DNA from: Pseudomonas sp. ACN8
GTDB lineage: Bacteria; Pseudomonadota; Gammaproteobacteria; Pseudomonadales; Pseudomonadaceae
Length of the DNA: 36,157 nucleotides
Assembly: GCF_002303925.1 (NCBI RefSeq)
Contig: NZ_MRCS01000060.1
Location: forward strand, 1-36,157
Reading direction: 5' to 3'
Shown here piece by piece: positions 10,782 through 20,060 of this stretch. The notes below the pieces were generated by a model. It searched no databases, was not told the DNA's origin, and saw only the letters and a list, made by a program, of their open reading frames with translations. How positions within the stretch are numbered: position 1 is the stretch's first letter; every line of letters begins with the position of its first letter. The translations under genes and the position numbers were made by a program.

Positions 10782-13700
10782 TTGAAAGACCTACTGAATT
10801 TGCTGAAAAACCAGGGTCAAGTCGAAGAGTTCGACGCCATCCGTATCGGATTGGCATCGCCTGAGATGATCCGTTCGTGGTCGTTCGGTGAAGTTAAAAA
10901 GCCGGAAACCATCAACTACCGTACGTTCAAACCTGAGCGTGACGGCCTGTTCTGCGCCAAGATCTTTGGCCCGGTAAAGGATTACGAGTGCCTGTGCGGT
11001 AAGTACAAGCGCTTGAAGCACCGTGGTGTGATCTGCGAGAAGTGCGGCGTTGAAGTCGCGCTGGCAAAAGTTCGTCGTGAGCGCATGGCGCACATCGAAC
11101 TGGCCTCGCCAGTTGCCCACATCTGGTTCCTGAAATCGCTGCCGTCCCGTATCGGCTTGCTGATGGACATGACCCTGCGTGATATCGAACGCGTTCTCTA
11201 CTTCGAGAGCTATGTCGTTATCGATCCAGGCATGACCACCCTTGAAAAAGGTCAGCTGCTGAACGATGAGCAGTACTTCGAAGCGCTGGAAGAGTTCGGC
11301 GACGATTTCGATGCCCGCATGGGTGCCGAAGCTGTCCGCGAACTGCTGCACGCTATCGACCTGGAGCACGAGATTGGCCGTCTGCGCGAAGAGATTCCGC
11401 AAACCAACTCCGAAACCAAGATCAAGAAGCTGTCCAAGCGTCTGAAGTTGATGGAAGCCTTCCAGGGTTCCGGCAACCTGCCAGAGTGGATGGTGCTGAC
11501 CGTTCTGCCGGTTCTGCCGCCAGATCTGCGTCCACTGGTCCCGCTCGATGGCGGTCGCTTCGCGACTTCCGACCTCAACGATCTGTATCGTCGAGTGATC
11601 AACCGTAACAACCGCTTGAAGCGTCTGCTCGATCTGTCCGCTCCGGACATCATCGTGCGCAACGAAAAGCGTATGTTGCAGGAAGCTGTCGACGCACTGC
11701 TCGACAACGGCCGTCGTGGCCGCGCTATCACCGGTTCCAACAAGCGTCCTCTGAAATCCCTGGCTGACATGATCAAGGGTAAGCAGGGTCGTTTCCGTCA
11801 GAACTTGCTCGGTAAGCGTGTTGACTACTCCGGTCGTTCGGTAATTACCGTAGGTCCGACCCTGCGTCTGCATCAGTGCGGTCTGCCGAAGAAAATGGCT
11901 CTCGAGCTGTTCAAGCCGTTCATTTTCGGCAAGCTGGAAATGCGTGGTCTCGCGACCACCATCAAGGCTGCCAAGAAGATGGTCGAGCGCGAGCTGCCAG
12001 AGGTCTGGGACGTTCTCGCTGAAGTGATTCGCGAACACCCGGTTCTTCTCAACCGTGCACCGACCCTTCACCGTCTGGGTATCCAGGCGTTTGAACCGGT
12101 ACTGATCGAAGGTAAGGCTATCCAGCTGCACCCTCTGGTCTGCGCCGCGTACAACGCCGACTTCGACGGCGACCAAATGGCCGTGCACGTACCGCTGACG
12201 CTGGAAGCCCAGCTCGAAGCGCGTGCGTTGATGATGTCGACCAACAACATTCTGTCGCCAGCCAACGGTGAGCCAATCATCGTTCCGTCGCAGGACGTTG
12301 TATTGGGTCTGTACTACATGACGCGTGAAGCGATCAACGCCAAGGGCGAAGGTCGTGTGTTCGCGGATCTGCAGGAAGTTGACCGTGTGTTCCGTGCCGG
12401 CGAAGCCGCACTGCACGCCAAGGTTAAAGTCCGGATCAACGAAACCGTCAACGACCGTGATGGCGGCAGCGTGAGCAACACCCGTATCGTCGACACCACT
12501 GTCGGCCGCGCTCTGTTGTTCCAGGTTGTGCCAAAAGGTCTGTCGTACGACGTCGTCAACCTGCCGATGAAGAAAAAGGCGATCTCCAAGCTGATCAACC
12601 AGTGCTATCGCGTGGTTGGTTTGAAAGAGACTGTGATCTTCGCTGACCAGTTGATGTACACCGGTTTTGCTTATTCGACCATTTCCGGCGTTTCCATCGG
12701 TGTTAACGACTTCGTTATCCCGGATGAAAAAGCCCGCATCATCAATGCTGCTACTGATGAAGTGAAAGAGATCGAAAGCCAGTACGCCTCCGGCCTGGTA
12801 ACCCAGGGCGAGAAGTACAACAAAGTGATCGACCTTTGGTCCAAGGCGAACGACGAAGTTTCCAAGGCGATGATGGCCAACCTCTCGAAAGAGAAAGTCA
12901 TCGACCGCCATGGCGTCGAAGTCGACCAGGAATCCTTCAACTCGATGTACATGATGGCCGACTCGGGTGCGCGGGGTTCCGCAGCACAGATTCGTCAGCT
13001 GGCCGGTATGCGTGGCCTGATGGCCAAGCCGGACGGTTCCATCATTGAAACGCCGATTACTGCGAACTTCCGTGAAGGTTTGAGCGTACTCCAGTACTTC
13101 ATCTCCACTCACGGTGCTCGTAAGGGTCTTGCGGATACCGCGTTGAAAACGGCTAACTCCGGTTACCTGACTCGTCGTCTGGTAGACGTTGCACAAGATC
13201 TGGTTGTAACCGAGATCGATTGCGGCACCGAGCACGGTCTGCTGATGACTCCGCACATTGAAGGCGGTGACGTTGTAGAGCCGTTGGGTGAGCGCGTATT
13301 GGGTCGAGTTATCGCCCGTGACGTATTCAAGCCAGGTACCGAGGACGTCATCGTTCCTGCCGGCACCCTGGTCGACGAGAAGTGGGTCGAGTTCATCGAG
13401 CTGAACAGCATCGACGAAGTGATCGTGCGTTCGCCGATCAGCTGCGAAACCCGTTTCGGTATCTGCGCCAAGTGCTACGGCCGCGATCTGGCTCGTGGTC
13501 ACCAGGTGAACATCGGTGAAGCGGTCGGCGTTATCGCTGCCCAGTCCATCGGTGAGCCGGGTACCCAGCTGACGATGCGTACGTTCCACATCGGTGGTGC
13601 GGCAAGCCGGACCTCCGCAGCCGATAGCGTTCAGGTGAAGAATGGCGGTACCGTCCGTCTGCATAACCTGAAGCACGTTGAGCGAGTGGATGGTCACCTG

Positions 13701-14981
13701 GTTGCCGTGTCCCGTTCCGGTGAGCTGGCCATCGCTGATGACTTCGGTCGTGAGCGTGAGCGTTACAAGCTGCCTTACGGTGCCGTGATTTCGGTTAAAG
13801 AGGGTGACAAGGTCGAAGCTGGCGCCATTGTGGCCAAGTGGGATCCGCACACTCACCCGATCGTTACCGAAATGAAAGGTACCGTGACCTACGTGGGCAT
13901 GGAAGAAGGCATCACGATCAAGCGTCAGACTGACGAATTGACCGGTATGACCAATATTGAAGTACTCGACGCCAAAGATCGTCCAGCTGCCGGTAAGGAT
14001 ATCCGTCCTGCCGTGAAGATGGTCGACGACAACGGCAAGGATCTGTTGCTGCCAGGCACTGACGTTATCGCTCAGTATTTCCTGCCAGCCAACGCCCTGG
14101 TCGGTGTGGCGGATGGTGCGAAGATCGCGATCGGTGATGTTATCGCTCGTATCCCGCAAGAGACTTCGAAAACTCGAGACATCACCGGTGGTCTGCCGCG
14201 TGTTGCCGACTTGTTCGAAGCCCGTCGTCCGAAAGAAGCGTCGATTCTGGCTGAAGTCAGCGGCACCATCGCGTTCGGTAAAGAGACCAAGGGCAAGCGC
14301 CGTCTGGTTATCACCCCGAACGACGGTACCGATCCGTACGAAGAGCTGATTCCGAAGTGGCGTCACCTGAACGTGTTTGAAGGCGAACAGGTAAACCGCG
14401 GCGAAGTTATCTCCGACGGTCCGAGCGATCCACACGACATCCTGCGTCTGCTGGGTGTGAGTGCGCTGGCCAAGTACATCGTCAACGAGATCCAGGACGT
14501 TTACCGTCTGCAAGGCGTGAAGATCAACGACAAGCACATCGAGACCATCCTGCGTCAGATGCTGCGTAAAGTTGAAATCGCTGAATCCGGCGATTCCAGT
14601 TTCATCAAGGGCGACCAGATGGAATTGACTCACGTACTGGTAGAGAACGAGCGCTTGAGCGGTGAAGACAAGTTTGTCTCCAAGTTCACTCGCGTTCTGC
14701 TGGGTATCACCAAGGCGTCGTTGTCCACCGAATCGTTCATCTCGGCGGCTTCCTTCCAGGAAACCACTCGCGTACTGACCGAAGCGGCGGTAACCGGCAA
14801 GCGCGATTACCTGCGCGGCCTGAAAGAGAACGTGGTCGTGGGTCGTCTGATCCCGGCTGGTACCGGTCTGGCTTATCACAGCGAGCGTAAGCGCCGCCGT
14901 GATGCAGACAAGCCGTTGCGCGTAAGCGCCAGTGAAGTGGAAGCTGCACTGACCGAAGCGCTGAACTCGAGCGGTAACTGA
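10782..14981 (+). CDS. rpoC: DNA-directed RNA polymerase subunit beta'
   Basis: RpoC (1399 residues) carries the catalytic Mg-binding loop NADFDGDQM, with Asp at 460, 462 and 464. The N-terminal zinc site uses C70, C72, C85 and C88. A second zinc site lies near SCETRFGICAKCYGRDL, and the trigger-loop and bridge-helix region follows GARKGLADTALKTANSGYLT. The start is a TTG preceded by a strong aggagg site; it gives MKDLLNLLKNQGQVEEFD, the Pseudomonas N-terminus. No start upstream fits. It ends the rplKAJL-rpoBC transcription unit. Confidence 0.98.
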   Translation: MKDLLNLLKNQGQVEEFDAIRIGLASPEMIRSWSFGEVKKPETINYRTFKPERDGLFCAKIFGPVKDYECLCGKYKRLKHRGVICEKCGVEVALAKVRRERMAHIELASPVAHIWFLKSLPSRIGLLMDMTLRDIERVLYFESYVVIDPGMTTLEKGQLLNDEQYFEALEEFGDDFDARMGAEAVRELLHAIDLEHEIGRLREEIPQTNSETKIKKLSKRLKLMEAFQGSGNLPEWMVLTVLPVLPPDLRPLVPLDGGRFATSDLNDLYRRVINRNNRLKRLLDLSAPDIIVRNEKRMLQEAVDALLDNGRRGRAITGSNKRPLKSLADMIKGKQGRFRQNLLGKRVDYSGRSVITVGPTLRLHQCGLPKKMALELFKPFIFGKLEMRGLATTIKAAKKMVERELPEVWDVLAEVIREHPVLLNRAPTLHRLGIQAFEPVLIEGKAIQLHPLVCAAYNADFDGDQMAVHVPLTLEAQLEARALMMSTNNILSPANGEPIIVPSQDVVLGLYYMTREAINAKGEGRVFADLQEVDRVFRAGEAALHAKVKVRINETVNDRDGGSVSNTRIVDTTVGRALLFQVVPKGLSYDVVNLPMKKKAISKLINQCYRVVGLKETVIFADQLMYTGFAYSTISGVSIGVNDFVIPDEKARIINAATDEVKEIESQYASGLVTQGEKYNKVIDLWSKANDEVSKAMMANLSKEKVIDRHGVEVDQESFNSMYMMADSGARGSAAQIRQLAGMRGLMAKPDGSIIETPITANFREGLSVLQYFISTHGARKGLADTALKTANSGYLTRRLVDVAQDLVVTEIDCGTEHGLLMTPHIEGGDVVEPLGERVLGRVIARDVFKPGTEDVIVPAGTLVDEKWVEFIELNSIDEVIVRSPISCETRFGICAKCYGRDLARGHQVNIGEAVGVIAAQSIGEPGTQLTMRTFHIGGAASRTSAADSVQVKNGGTVRLHNLKHVERVDGHLVAVSRSGELAIADDFGRERERYKLPYGAVISVKEGDKVEAGAIVAKWDPHTHPIVTEMKGTVTYVGMEEGITIKRQTDELTGMTNIEVLDAKDRPAAGKDIRPAVKMVDDNGKDLLLPGTDVIAQYFLPANALVGVADGAKIAIGDVIARIPQETSKTRDITGGLPRVADLFEARRPKEASILAEVSGTIAFGKETKGKRRLVITPNDGTDPYEELIPKWRHLNVFEGEQVNRGEVISDGPSDPHDILRLLGVSALAKYIVNEIQDVYRLQGVKINDKHIETILRQMLRKVEIAESGDSSFIKGDQMELTHVLVENERLSGEDKFVSKFTRVLLGITKASLSTESFISAASFQETTRVLTEAAVTGKRDYLRGLKENVVVGRLIPAGTGLAYHSERKRRRDADKPLRVSASEVEAALTEALNSSGN

Positions 14982-15077
14982 GTTCTGCGGTAAATGAGTG
15001 TGAGGCCCTGGTCACTCCGTTCATCGAATCGAGACAATTTGTCGAGATTGGATGAGTGGGGAGAGCGGGGCCTTGCC

Positions 15078-15106
15078 TTGACTGGGGGCAAGATCCTCTT
15101 TAGACT
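15078..15106 (+). promoter_or_regulatory. Promoter of the str operon (rpsL-rpsG-fusA-tuf)
   Basis: TTGACT (15078-15083), a 17-bp spacer and TAGACT (15101-15106) lie about 90 bases before rpsL. It is the only convincing sigma70-type promoter I see in the rpoC-rpsL spacer. Confidence 0.6.
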
Positions 15107-15122
15107 CTTGTACCCCTAAATT

Positions 15123-15156
15123 TGGCGGGAACTCGTTCCTGCCATTTTGCTTTTCT
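15123..15156 (+). promoter_or_regulatory. Attenuator-like hairpin in the rpsL leader
   Basis: tggcgggaac (15123-15132) pairs with gttcctgcca (15135-15144), one position being a G-T wobble. It is followed by ttttgctttt. It lies within the leader made from the 15078 promoter, so it could be a partial terminator or an attenuator. Confidence 0.45.
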
Positions 15157-15197
15157 TGCAAGACAATAGCGTCGCAAGACAACAGTGGAGCTAGTAG

Positions 15198-15569
15198 ATG
15201 GCAACTATCAACCAGCTGGTACGTCAGCCGCGTAAGCGTATCGTCGAGAAATCCGACGTGCCTGCGCTGCAGAACTGCCCGCAACGCCGTGGCGTGTGCA
15301 CCCGTGTGTACACCACCACGCCGAAAAAACCTAACTCGGCACTGCGTAAAGTATGCCGTGTGCGCCTGACCAACGGTTTCGAGGTTTCCTCGTACATCGG
15401 CGGTGAAGGCCACAACCTGCAAGAGCACAGCGTGGTACTGATCCGCGGCGGTCGTGTAAAAGACTTGCCAGGTGTTCGTTACCACACCGTTCGCGGTTCG
15501 TTGGATACTTCCGGTGTTAAAGGTCGTAACCAGGGTCGTTCGAAGTACGGTACCAAGCGTCCGAAGTAA
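15198..15569 (+). CDS. rpsL: 30S ribosomal protein S12
   Basis: S12 (123 residues) sits at the decoding centre and controls accuracy. The streptomycin-determining residues are wild type: K43 in [12 protein letters not shown] and K88 in [15 protein letters not shown]89, the usual methylthiolation target, is present. It is the first gene of the str operon, and rpsG follows after a 108-base spacer. Confidence 0.98.
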
Positions 15570-15677
15570 TCGGCCGTTTTGCAGTTTTTCATTTTATTGA
15601 GTCGATAAGAGTAAGGTCGGGCACGCATCCACAGGAGCTGTCCCGGGCTAACCTGAAGACCGTTTGAGGGCTTATCA

Positions 15678-16151
15678 ATGCCAAGACGTCGCGTAGCAGC
15701 CAAGCGTGAGATTCTGGACGATCCGAAATACGGAAGCCAAATCCTCGCCAAATTCATGAACCACGTAATGGAAAGCGGCAAGAAAGCCGTTGCCGAGCGT
15801 ATCGTTTATGGTGCCCTGGATACCGTGAAGGCTCGTAAGGCCGGCACCGATCCCCTGGAACTCTTCGAAAAAGCACTCGACGCCATCGCTCCGCTGGTCG
15901 AAGTGAAGTCGCGCCGCGTTGGTGGTGCTACTTACCAGGTTCCGGTCGAGGTTCGTCCTTCCCGTCGTAACGCTCTGGCAATGCGCTGGTTGGTAGACTA
16001 CGCCCGCAAGCGCGGCGAGAAGTCTATGGCTCTGCGTTTGGCTGGCGAACTGTTGGACGCTGCCGAAGGTAAAGGTGCTGCAGTTAAGAAGCGTGAAGAC
16101 GTTCACCGTATGGCTGAAGCCAACAAGGCTTTCTCGCACTACCGCTTCTAA
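15678..16151 (+). CDS. rpsG: 30S ribosomal protein S7
   Basis: S7 (157 residues) nucleates assembly of the 30S head and lies near the E site. It begins MPRRRVAAKREILDDP and carries the family signature in LAKFMNHVMESGKKAVAERI. In E. coli, S7 represses its operon by binding the rpsL-rpsG spacer. The 108-base spacer here could serve the same role, but I could not define a matching fold. It is one residue longer than the P. aeruginosa protein as I remember it, because of a small change near KARKAGTDP. Confidence 0.97.
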   Translation: MPRRRVAAKREILDDPKYGSQILAKFMNHVMESGKKAVAERIVYGALDTVKARKAGTDPLELFEKALDAIAPLVEVKSRRVGGATYQVPVEVRPSRRNALAMRWLVDYARKRGEKSMALRLAGELLDAAEGKGAAVKKREDVHRMAEANKAFSHYRF

Positions 16152-16181
16152 TTTTAGCGTCACTAATTTTGCGAGGGCTTT

Positions 16182-18287
16182 ATGGCTCGTACAACACCGA
16201 TTAATCGCTACCGTAACATTGGTATCGTTGCACACGTGGATGCTGGTAAAACCACCACCACTGAGCGCGTCCTTTTTTACACTGGCAAAAGTCACAAAAT
16301 GGGCGAGGTGCATGACGGCGCCGCGACCACAGACTGGATGGTGCAGGAGCAGGAGCGTGGTATTACCATTACTTCCGCTGCCATTACCGCCTTCTGGCAG
16401 GGTTCCGCCAAGCAGCACAAAGACCAGTACCGTTTCAACGTCATCGATACCCCGGGCCACGTAGACTTCACTATTGAAGTTGAGCGTTCCCTGCGTGTAC
16501 TCGACGGCGCGGTCGTTGTGTTCTGCGGTACTTCCGGCGTTGAGCCTCAGTCCGAAACCGTATGGCGTCAAGCCAACAAGTACGGTGTTCCACGTATCGT
16601 TTACGTGAACAAGATGGACCGTGCCGGTGCGAACTTCCTGCGCGTGATCGCTCAGATCAAGCAGCGTCTGGGTCACACTCCGGTGCCTATCCAGCTGGCT
16701 ATCGGTTCCGAAGACAACTTCCAGGGTCAGATCGATCTGATGACCATGGAAGCCGTTTACTGGAACGACGCCGACAAGGGTATGACTCCTCGTCGTGAAG
16801 CCATCCCTGCTGAGCTGCAGGAGCTGGCTGAAGAGTGGCGCAACAACATGGTTGAGGCTGCGGCCGAAGCCAGCGAAGAGCTGATGAACAAGTACCTTGA
16901 AGGTGAAGAGCTCACCATCGAGGAAATCAAGGGTGCTCTGCGTCAGCGTACTATCGCTGGTGAGATCGTTCTGGCTGTTTGCGGTTCTTCCTTCAAGAAC
17001 AAGGGTGTTCCCCTGGTTCTCGACGCCGTTATCGACTACCTGCCGGCTCCAACCGACATTCCTGCCATCAAGGGTACTGACCCGGATGACGAGGAAAAGC
17101 AAATGGAGCGTCATGCAGACGACAACGAGCCGTTCTCGGCTCTGGCGTTCAAGATCGCTACCGACCCATTCGTGGGTACCTTGACTTTCGTCCGTGTTTA
17201 CTCGGGCGTGTTGGCCTCCGGCGACGGCGTGATCAACTCGGTCAAAGGCAAGAAAGAGCGCGTGGGTCGTATGGTGCAAATGCACGCAAACGCCCGTGAA
17301 GAGATCAAGGAAGTGCGCGCTGGTGACATCGCGGCCCTGATCGGCATGAAGGACGTCACCACTGGTGAAACCTTGTGCAACGCTGACAAGCCAATCATCC
17401 TCGTTCGCATGGACTTCCCGGAGCCGGTTATTTCGGTTGCCGTAGAACCTAAGACCAAGGATGACCAGGAAAAAATGGGCATCGCTCTGGGCAAACTTGC
17501 TCAGGAAGACCCGTCTTTCCGCGTTAAGACTGATGAAGAGACTGGTCAAACGATCATCTCTGGCATGGGCGAGTTGCACCTGGACATCCTGGTTGACCGG
17601 ATGCGCCGTGAGTTCAACGTCGAAGCCAACATCGGTAAGCCTCAGGTTTCGTATCGTGAGCGCATCACGAAGAATTGCGAAATCGAAGGCAAGTTCGTTC
17701 GTCAGTCCGGCGGTCGTGGCCAGTTCGGCCATTGCTGGATCCGTTTTGCTCCTGCTGACGAAGGTCAGGAAGGTCTGCAATTCGTGAACGAAGTAGTGGG
17801 TGGTGTGGTTCCTAAGGAATACATCCCGGCTATCCAGAAGGGTATCGAAGAGCAGATGAAGAACGGCGTAGTTGCCGGCTATCCGCTGATCGGCCTGAAG
17901 GCTACCGTGTTTGATGGTTCTTACCACGACGTCGACTCGAACGAGATGGCGTTTAAGGTGGCTGCTTCCATGGCGACCAAGCAACTGGCCCAGAAGGGCG
18001 GTGGTGAGTTGCTCGAGCCGATCATGGCGGTAGAGGTTGTTACGCCTGAAGACTATATGGGTGACGTGATGGGCGACCTTAACCGTCGTCGCGGCATGAT
18101 TCTGGGTATGGAAGACACGGTCTCCGGTAAGGTGATCCGTGCTGAAGTTCCGTTGGGCGAGATGTTCGGTTATGCGACCGACGTTCGTTCGATGTCCCAG
18201 GGTCGCGCAAGCTACTCTATGGAATTCAAAAAATACAATACAGCTCCGTCGCACATCGTCGAAACTGTAACCAAAAAACAAGGCTGA
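16182..18287 (+). CDS. fusA: Elongation factor G
   Basis: EF-G (701 residues) is the GTPase that drives translocation and, with RRF, ribosome recycling. The G1 motif AHVDAGKTTTTE, switch II DTPGHVDFT and NKMD guanine motif are intact. Domains II to V follow, including the domain IV tip region around SGGRGQFGHCWIRF. It starts 30 bases after rpsG and 30 bases before tuf, within the str operon. Pseudomonads often have a second, divergent fusA elsewhere; this is the str-operon copy. Confidence 0.98.
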   Translation: MARTTPINRYRNIGIVAHVDAGKTTTTERVLFYTGKSHKMGEVHDGAATTDWMVQEQERGITITSAAITAFWQGSAKQHKDQYRFNVIDTPGHVDFTIEVERSLRVLDGAVVVFCGTSGVEPQSETVWRQANKYGVPRIVYVNKMDRAGANFLRVIAQIKQRLGHTPVPIQLAIGSEDNFQGQIDLMTMEAVYWNDADKGMTPRREAIPAELQELAEEWRNNMVEAAAEASEELMNKYLEGEELTIEEIKGALRQRTIAGEIVLAVCGSSFKNKGVPLVLDAVIDYLPAPTDIPAIKGTDPDDEEKQMERHADDNEPFSALAFKIATDPFVGTLTFVRVYSGVLASGDGVINSVKGKKERVGRMVQMHANAREEIKEVRAGDIAALIGMKDVTTGETLCNADKPIILVRMDFPEPVISVAVEPKTKDDQEKMGIALGKLAQEDPSFRVKTDEETGQTIISGMGELHLDILVDRMRREFNVEANIGKPQVSYRERITKNCEIEGKFVRQSGGRGQFGHCWIRFAPADEGQEGLQFVNEVVGGVVPKEYIPAIQKGIEEQMKNGVVAGYPLIGLKATVFDGSYHDVDSNEMAFKVAASMATKQLAQKGGGELLEPIMAVEVVTPEDYMGDVMGDLNRRRGMILGMEDTVSGKVIRAEVPLGEMFGYATDVRSMSQGRASYSMEFKKYNTAPSHIVETVTKKQG

Positions 18288-18317
18288 TTCAGTCCTTTAG
18301 GCAAGGAGTTAATTGTC

Positions 18318-19511
18318 GTGGCTAAAGAAAAATTTGATCGTTCCCTACCGCACGTCAACGTTGGCACCATCGGTCACGTTGACCACGGTAAAACCACTCT
18401 GACCGCAGCTCTGACTCGCGTTTGCTCCGAAGTTTTCGGTTCCGCAATCGTTGATTTCGATAAAATCGACAGCGCTCCAGAAGAAAAAGCTCGTGGTATC
18501 ACCATCAACACCGCGCACGTCGAGTACAACTCGAAGATCCGTCACTACGCTCACGTTGACTGCCCAGGTCACGCTGACTACGTGAAGAACATGATCACCG
18601 GTGCTGCCCAGATGGACGGCGCGATCCTGGTTTGCTCGGCCGCTGATGGTCCGATGCCACAAACCCGTGAGCACATCCTGCTGTCCCGTCAGGTAGGCGT
18701 TCCGTACATCGTGGTTTTCCTGAACAAGGCTGACCTGGTAGACGACGCTGAGCTGCTGGAACTGGTCGAGATGGAAGTTCGCGACCTGCTGTCCACCTAC
18801 GACTTCCCGGGCGATGACACTCCAATCATCATCGGTTCGGCTCGTATGGCGCTGGAAGGCAAAGACGACAACGAAATGGGCACCACTGCCGTTCGTAAAC
18901 TGGTTGAAACTCTGGACAGCTACATCCCAGAACCAGAGCGTGCTATCGACAAGCCATTCCTGATGCCAATCGAAGACGTATTCTCGATCTCGGGTCGTGG
19001 TACTGTTGTGACTGGTCGTATCGAGCGCGGTATCGTTCGCGTTCAAGATGCACTGGAAATCGTTGGTCTGCGTGACACCACCACCACCACCTGCACCGGT
19101 GTTGAAATGTTCCGCAAGCTGCTCGACGAAGGTCGTGCTGGCGAGAACTGCGGCGTTCTGCTGCGTGGTACCAAGCGTGACGACGTTGAGCGTGGCCAGG
19201 TTCTGGTTAAGCCGGGTTCGGTTAAGCCGCACACCAAGTTCACCGCAGAAGTTTACGTTCTGAGCAAGGAAGAAGGCGGTCGTCACACTCCGTTCTTCAA
19301 AGGCTACCGTCCACAGTTCTACTTCCGTACTACTGACGTGACTGGTAACTGCCAGCTGCCAGAAGGCGTTGAAATGGTAATGCCAGGTGATAACATCCAG
19401 ATGGAAGTTACCCTGATCAAGACCATCGCAATGGAAGACGGCCTGCGTTTCGCTATCCGTGAAGGCGGTCGTACCGTCGGCGCTGGCGTCGTAGCCAAAA
19501 TCATCGAGTAA
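18318..19511 (+). CDS. tuf: Elongation factor Tu
   Basis: EF-Tu (397 residues) delivers aminoacyl-tRNA to the ribosome. GHVDHGKT (19-26), DCPGH and NKAD are the GTP-binding motifs. The effector loop RGITINTAHVEY and the C-terminal VGAGVVAKIIE are present. The start is GTG after aaggag. The segment VCSEVFGSAIVDFDKIDSAP differs from the enteric and P. aeruginosa version (FDQIDNAPEEK ... TSHVEY, from memory), marking the P. fluorescens-type EF-Tu. It is the only tuf in the window. Confidence 0.98.
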   Translation: MAKEKFDRSLPHVNVGTIGHVDHGKTTLTAALTRVCSEVFGSAIVDFDKIDSAPEEKARGITINTAHVEYNSKIRHYAHVDCPGHADYVKNMITGAAQMDGAILVCSAADGPMPQTREHILLSRQVGVPYIVVFLNKADLVDDAELLELVEMEVRDLLSTYDFPGDDTPIIIGSARMALEGKDDNEMGTTAVRKLVETLDSYIPEPERAIDKPFLMPIEDVFSISGRGTVVTGRIERGIVRVQDALEIVGLRDTTTTTCTGVEMFRKLLDEGRAGENCGVLLRGTKRDDVERGQVLVKPGSVKPHTKFTAEVYVLSKEEGGRHTPFFKGYRPQFYFRTTDVTGNCQLPEGVEMVMPGDNIQMEVTLIKTIAMEDGLRFAIREGGRTVGAGVVAKIIE

Positions 19512-19542
19512 GCATCTCTTTTGAGATAGCTTCGATGCTTTG

Positions 19543-19572
19543 AAAAGCCCCCGCTCAGCGGGGGCTTTTTTA
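19543..19572 (+). terminator. Terminator of the str operon
   Basis: aaaagccccc-gctcagc-gggggctttttt is a strong rho-independent terminator 32 bases after tuf. It insulates the str operon from the S10 operon promoter a few bases downstream. Confidence 0.93.
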
Positions 19573-19577
19573 TTGGG

Positions 19578-19606
19578 TTGACACCCATCTGGGGCGTCTA
19601 TAGAAT
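19578..19606 (+). promoter_or_regulatory. Promoter of the S10 operon
   Basis: Consensus TTGACA (19578-19583), a 17-bp spacer and TAGAAT (19601-19606) follow the tuf terminator at once. The predicted leader is only about 55 bases before rpsJ. Confidence 0.85.
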
Positions 19607-19668
19607 TGCGCCTCCTTTTAACGGGCGTATTGCGCCCGGTGGGAATAGCAGCCGGAGTCTGAAATCCA

Positions 19669-19980
19669 ATGCAAAATCAGCAAATCCGTATCAGGTTGAA
19701 GGCTTTCGACCATCGCCTGATCGACCAATCAACCCAGGAAATCGTGGAAACCGCGAAACGTACTGGTGCTCAAGTGCGTGGTCCAATTCCACTGCCTACC
19801 CGTAAAGAGCGGTTCACCGTTCTGGTCTCCCCGCACGTCAACAAAGACGCGCGTGACCAGTACGAGATCCGTACTCATAAGCGCGTTCTGGACATCGTCC
19901 AGCCAACGGATAAAACCGTTGATGCTCTTATGAAGCTTGATCTTGCGGCCGGTGTGGAAGTGCAGATCAGCCTCGGCTAA
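19669..19980 (+). CDS. rpsJ: 30S ribosomal protein S10
   Basis: S10 (103 residues) is a 30S head protein that also acts as NusE, binding NusB in antitermination and NusG in transcription-translation coupling. It begins [20 protein letters not shown] and carries the RGPIPLPT and [16 protein letters not shown] regions typical of the family. It is the first gene of a long S10-spc run, and rplC follows after 80 bases. Confidence 0.97.
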
Positions 19981-20060
19981 GACTCGGTCTTAGTCGTGTA
20001 ACGCTCTGAAATGGGCGGCCATAGCGGGTGAAAGCCCCGTACACTCATGAGGTTTACAAC

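Noticed and set aside
10791..14879. 1362-codon open frame on the minus strand opposite rpoC
   Set aside because: It is a mirror of rpoC. Strong codon bias removes TTA, CTA and TCA from the sense strand, so the opposite frame lacks stops. It has no family resemblance and only runs within the gene.
15198..15569. Antibiotic resistance alleles in rpsL, rpoB or rpsE
   Set aside because: K43 and K88 of S12, the rifampicin pocket of RpoB and the S5 loop all read as wild type.
15675..18281. 868-codon minus-strand open frame opposite rpsG and fusA
   Set aside because: It has the same codon-bias cause as the frame opposite rpoC. It spans two unrelated genes and their spacer on the other strand and has no recognisable domain.
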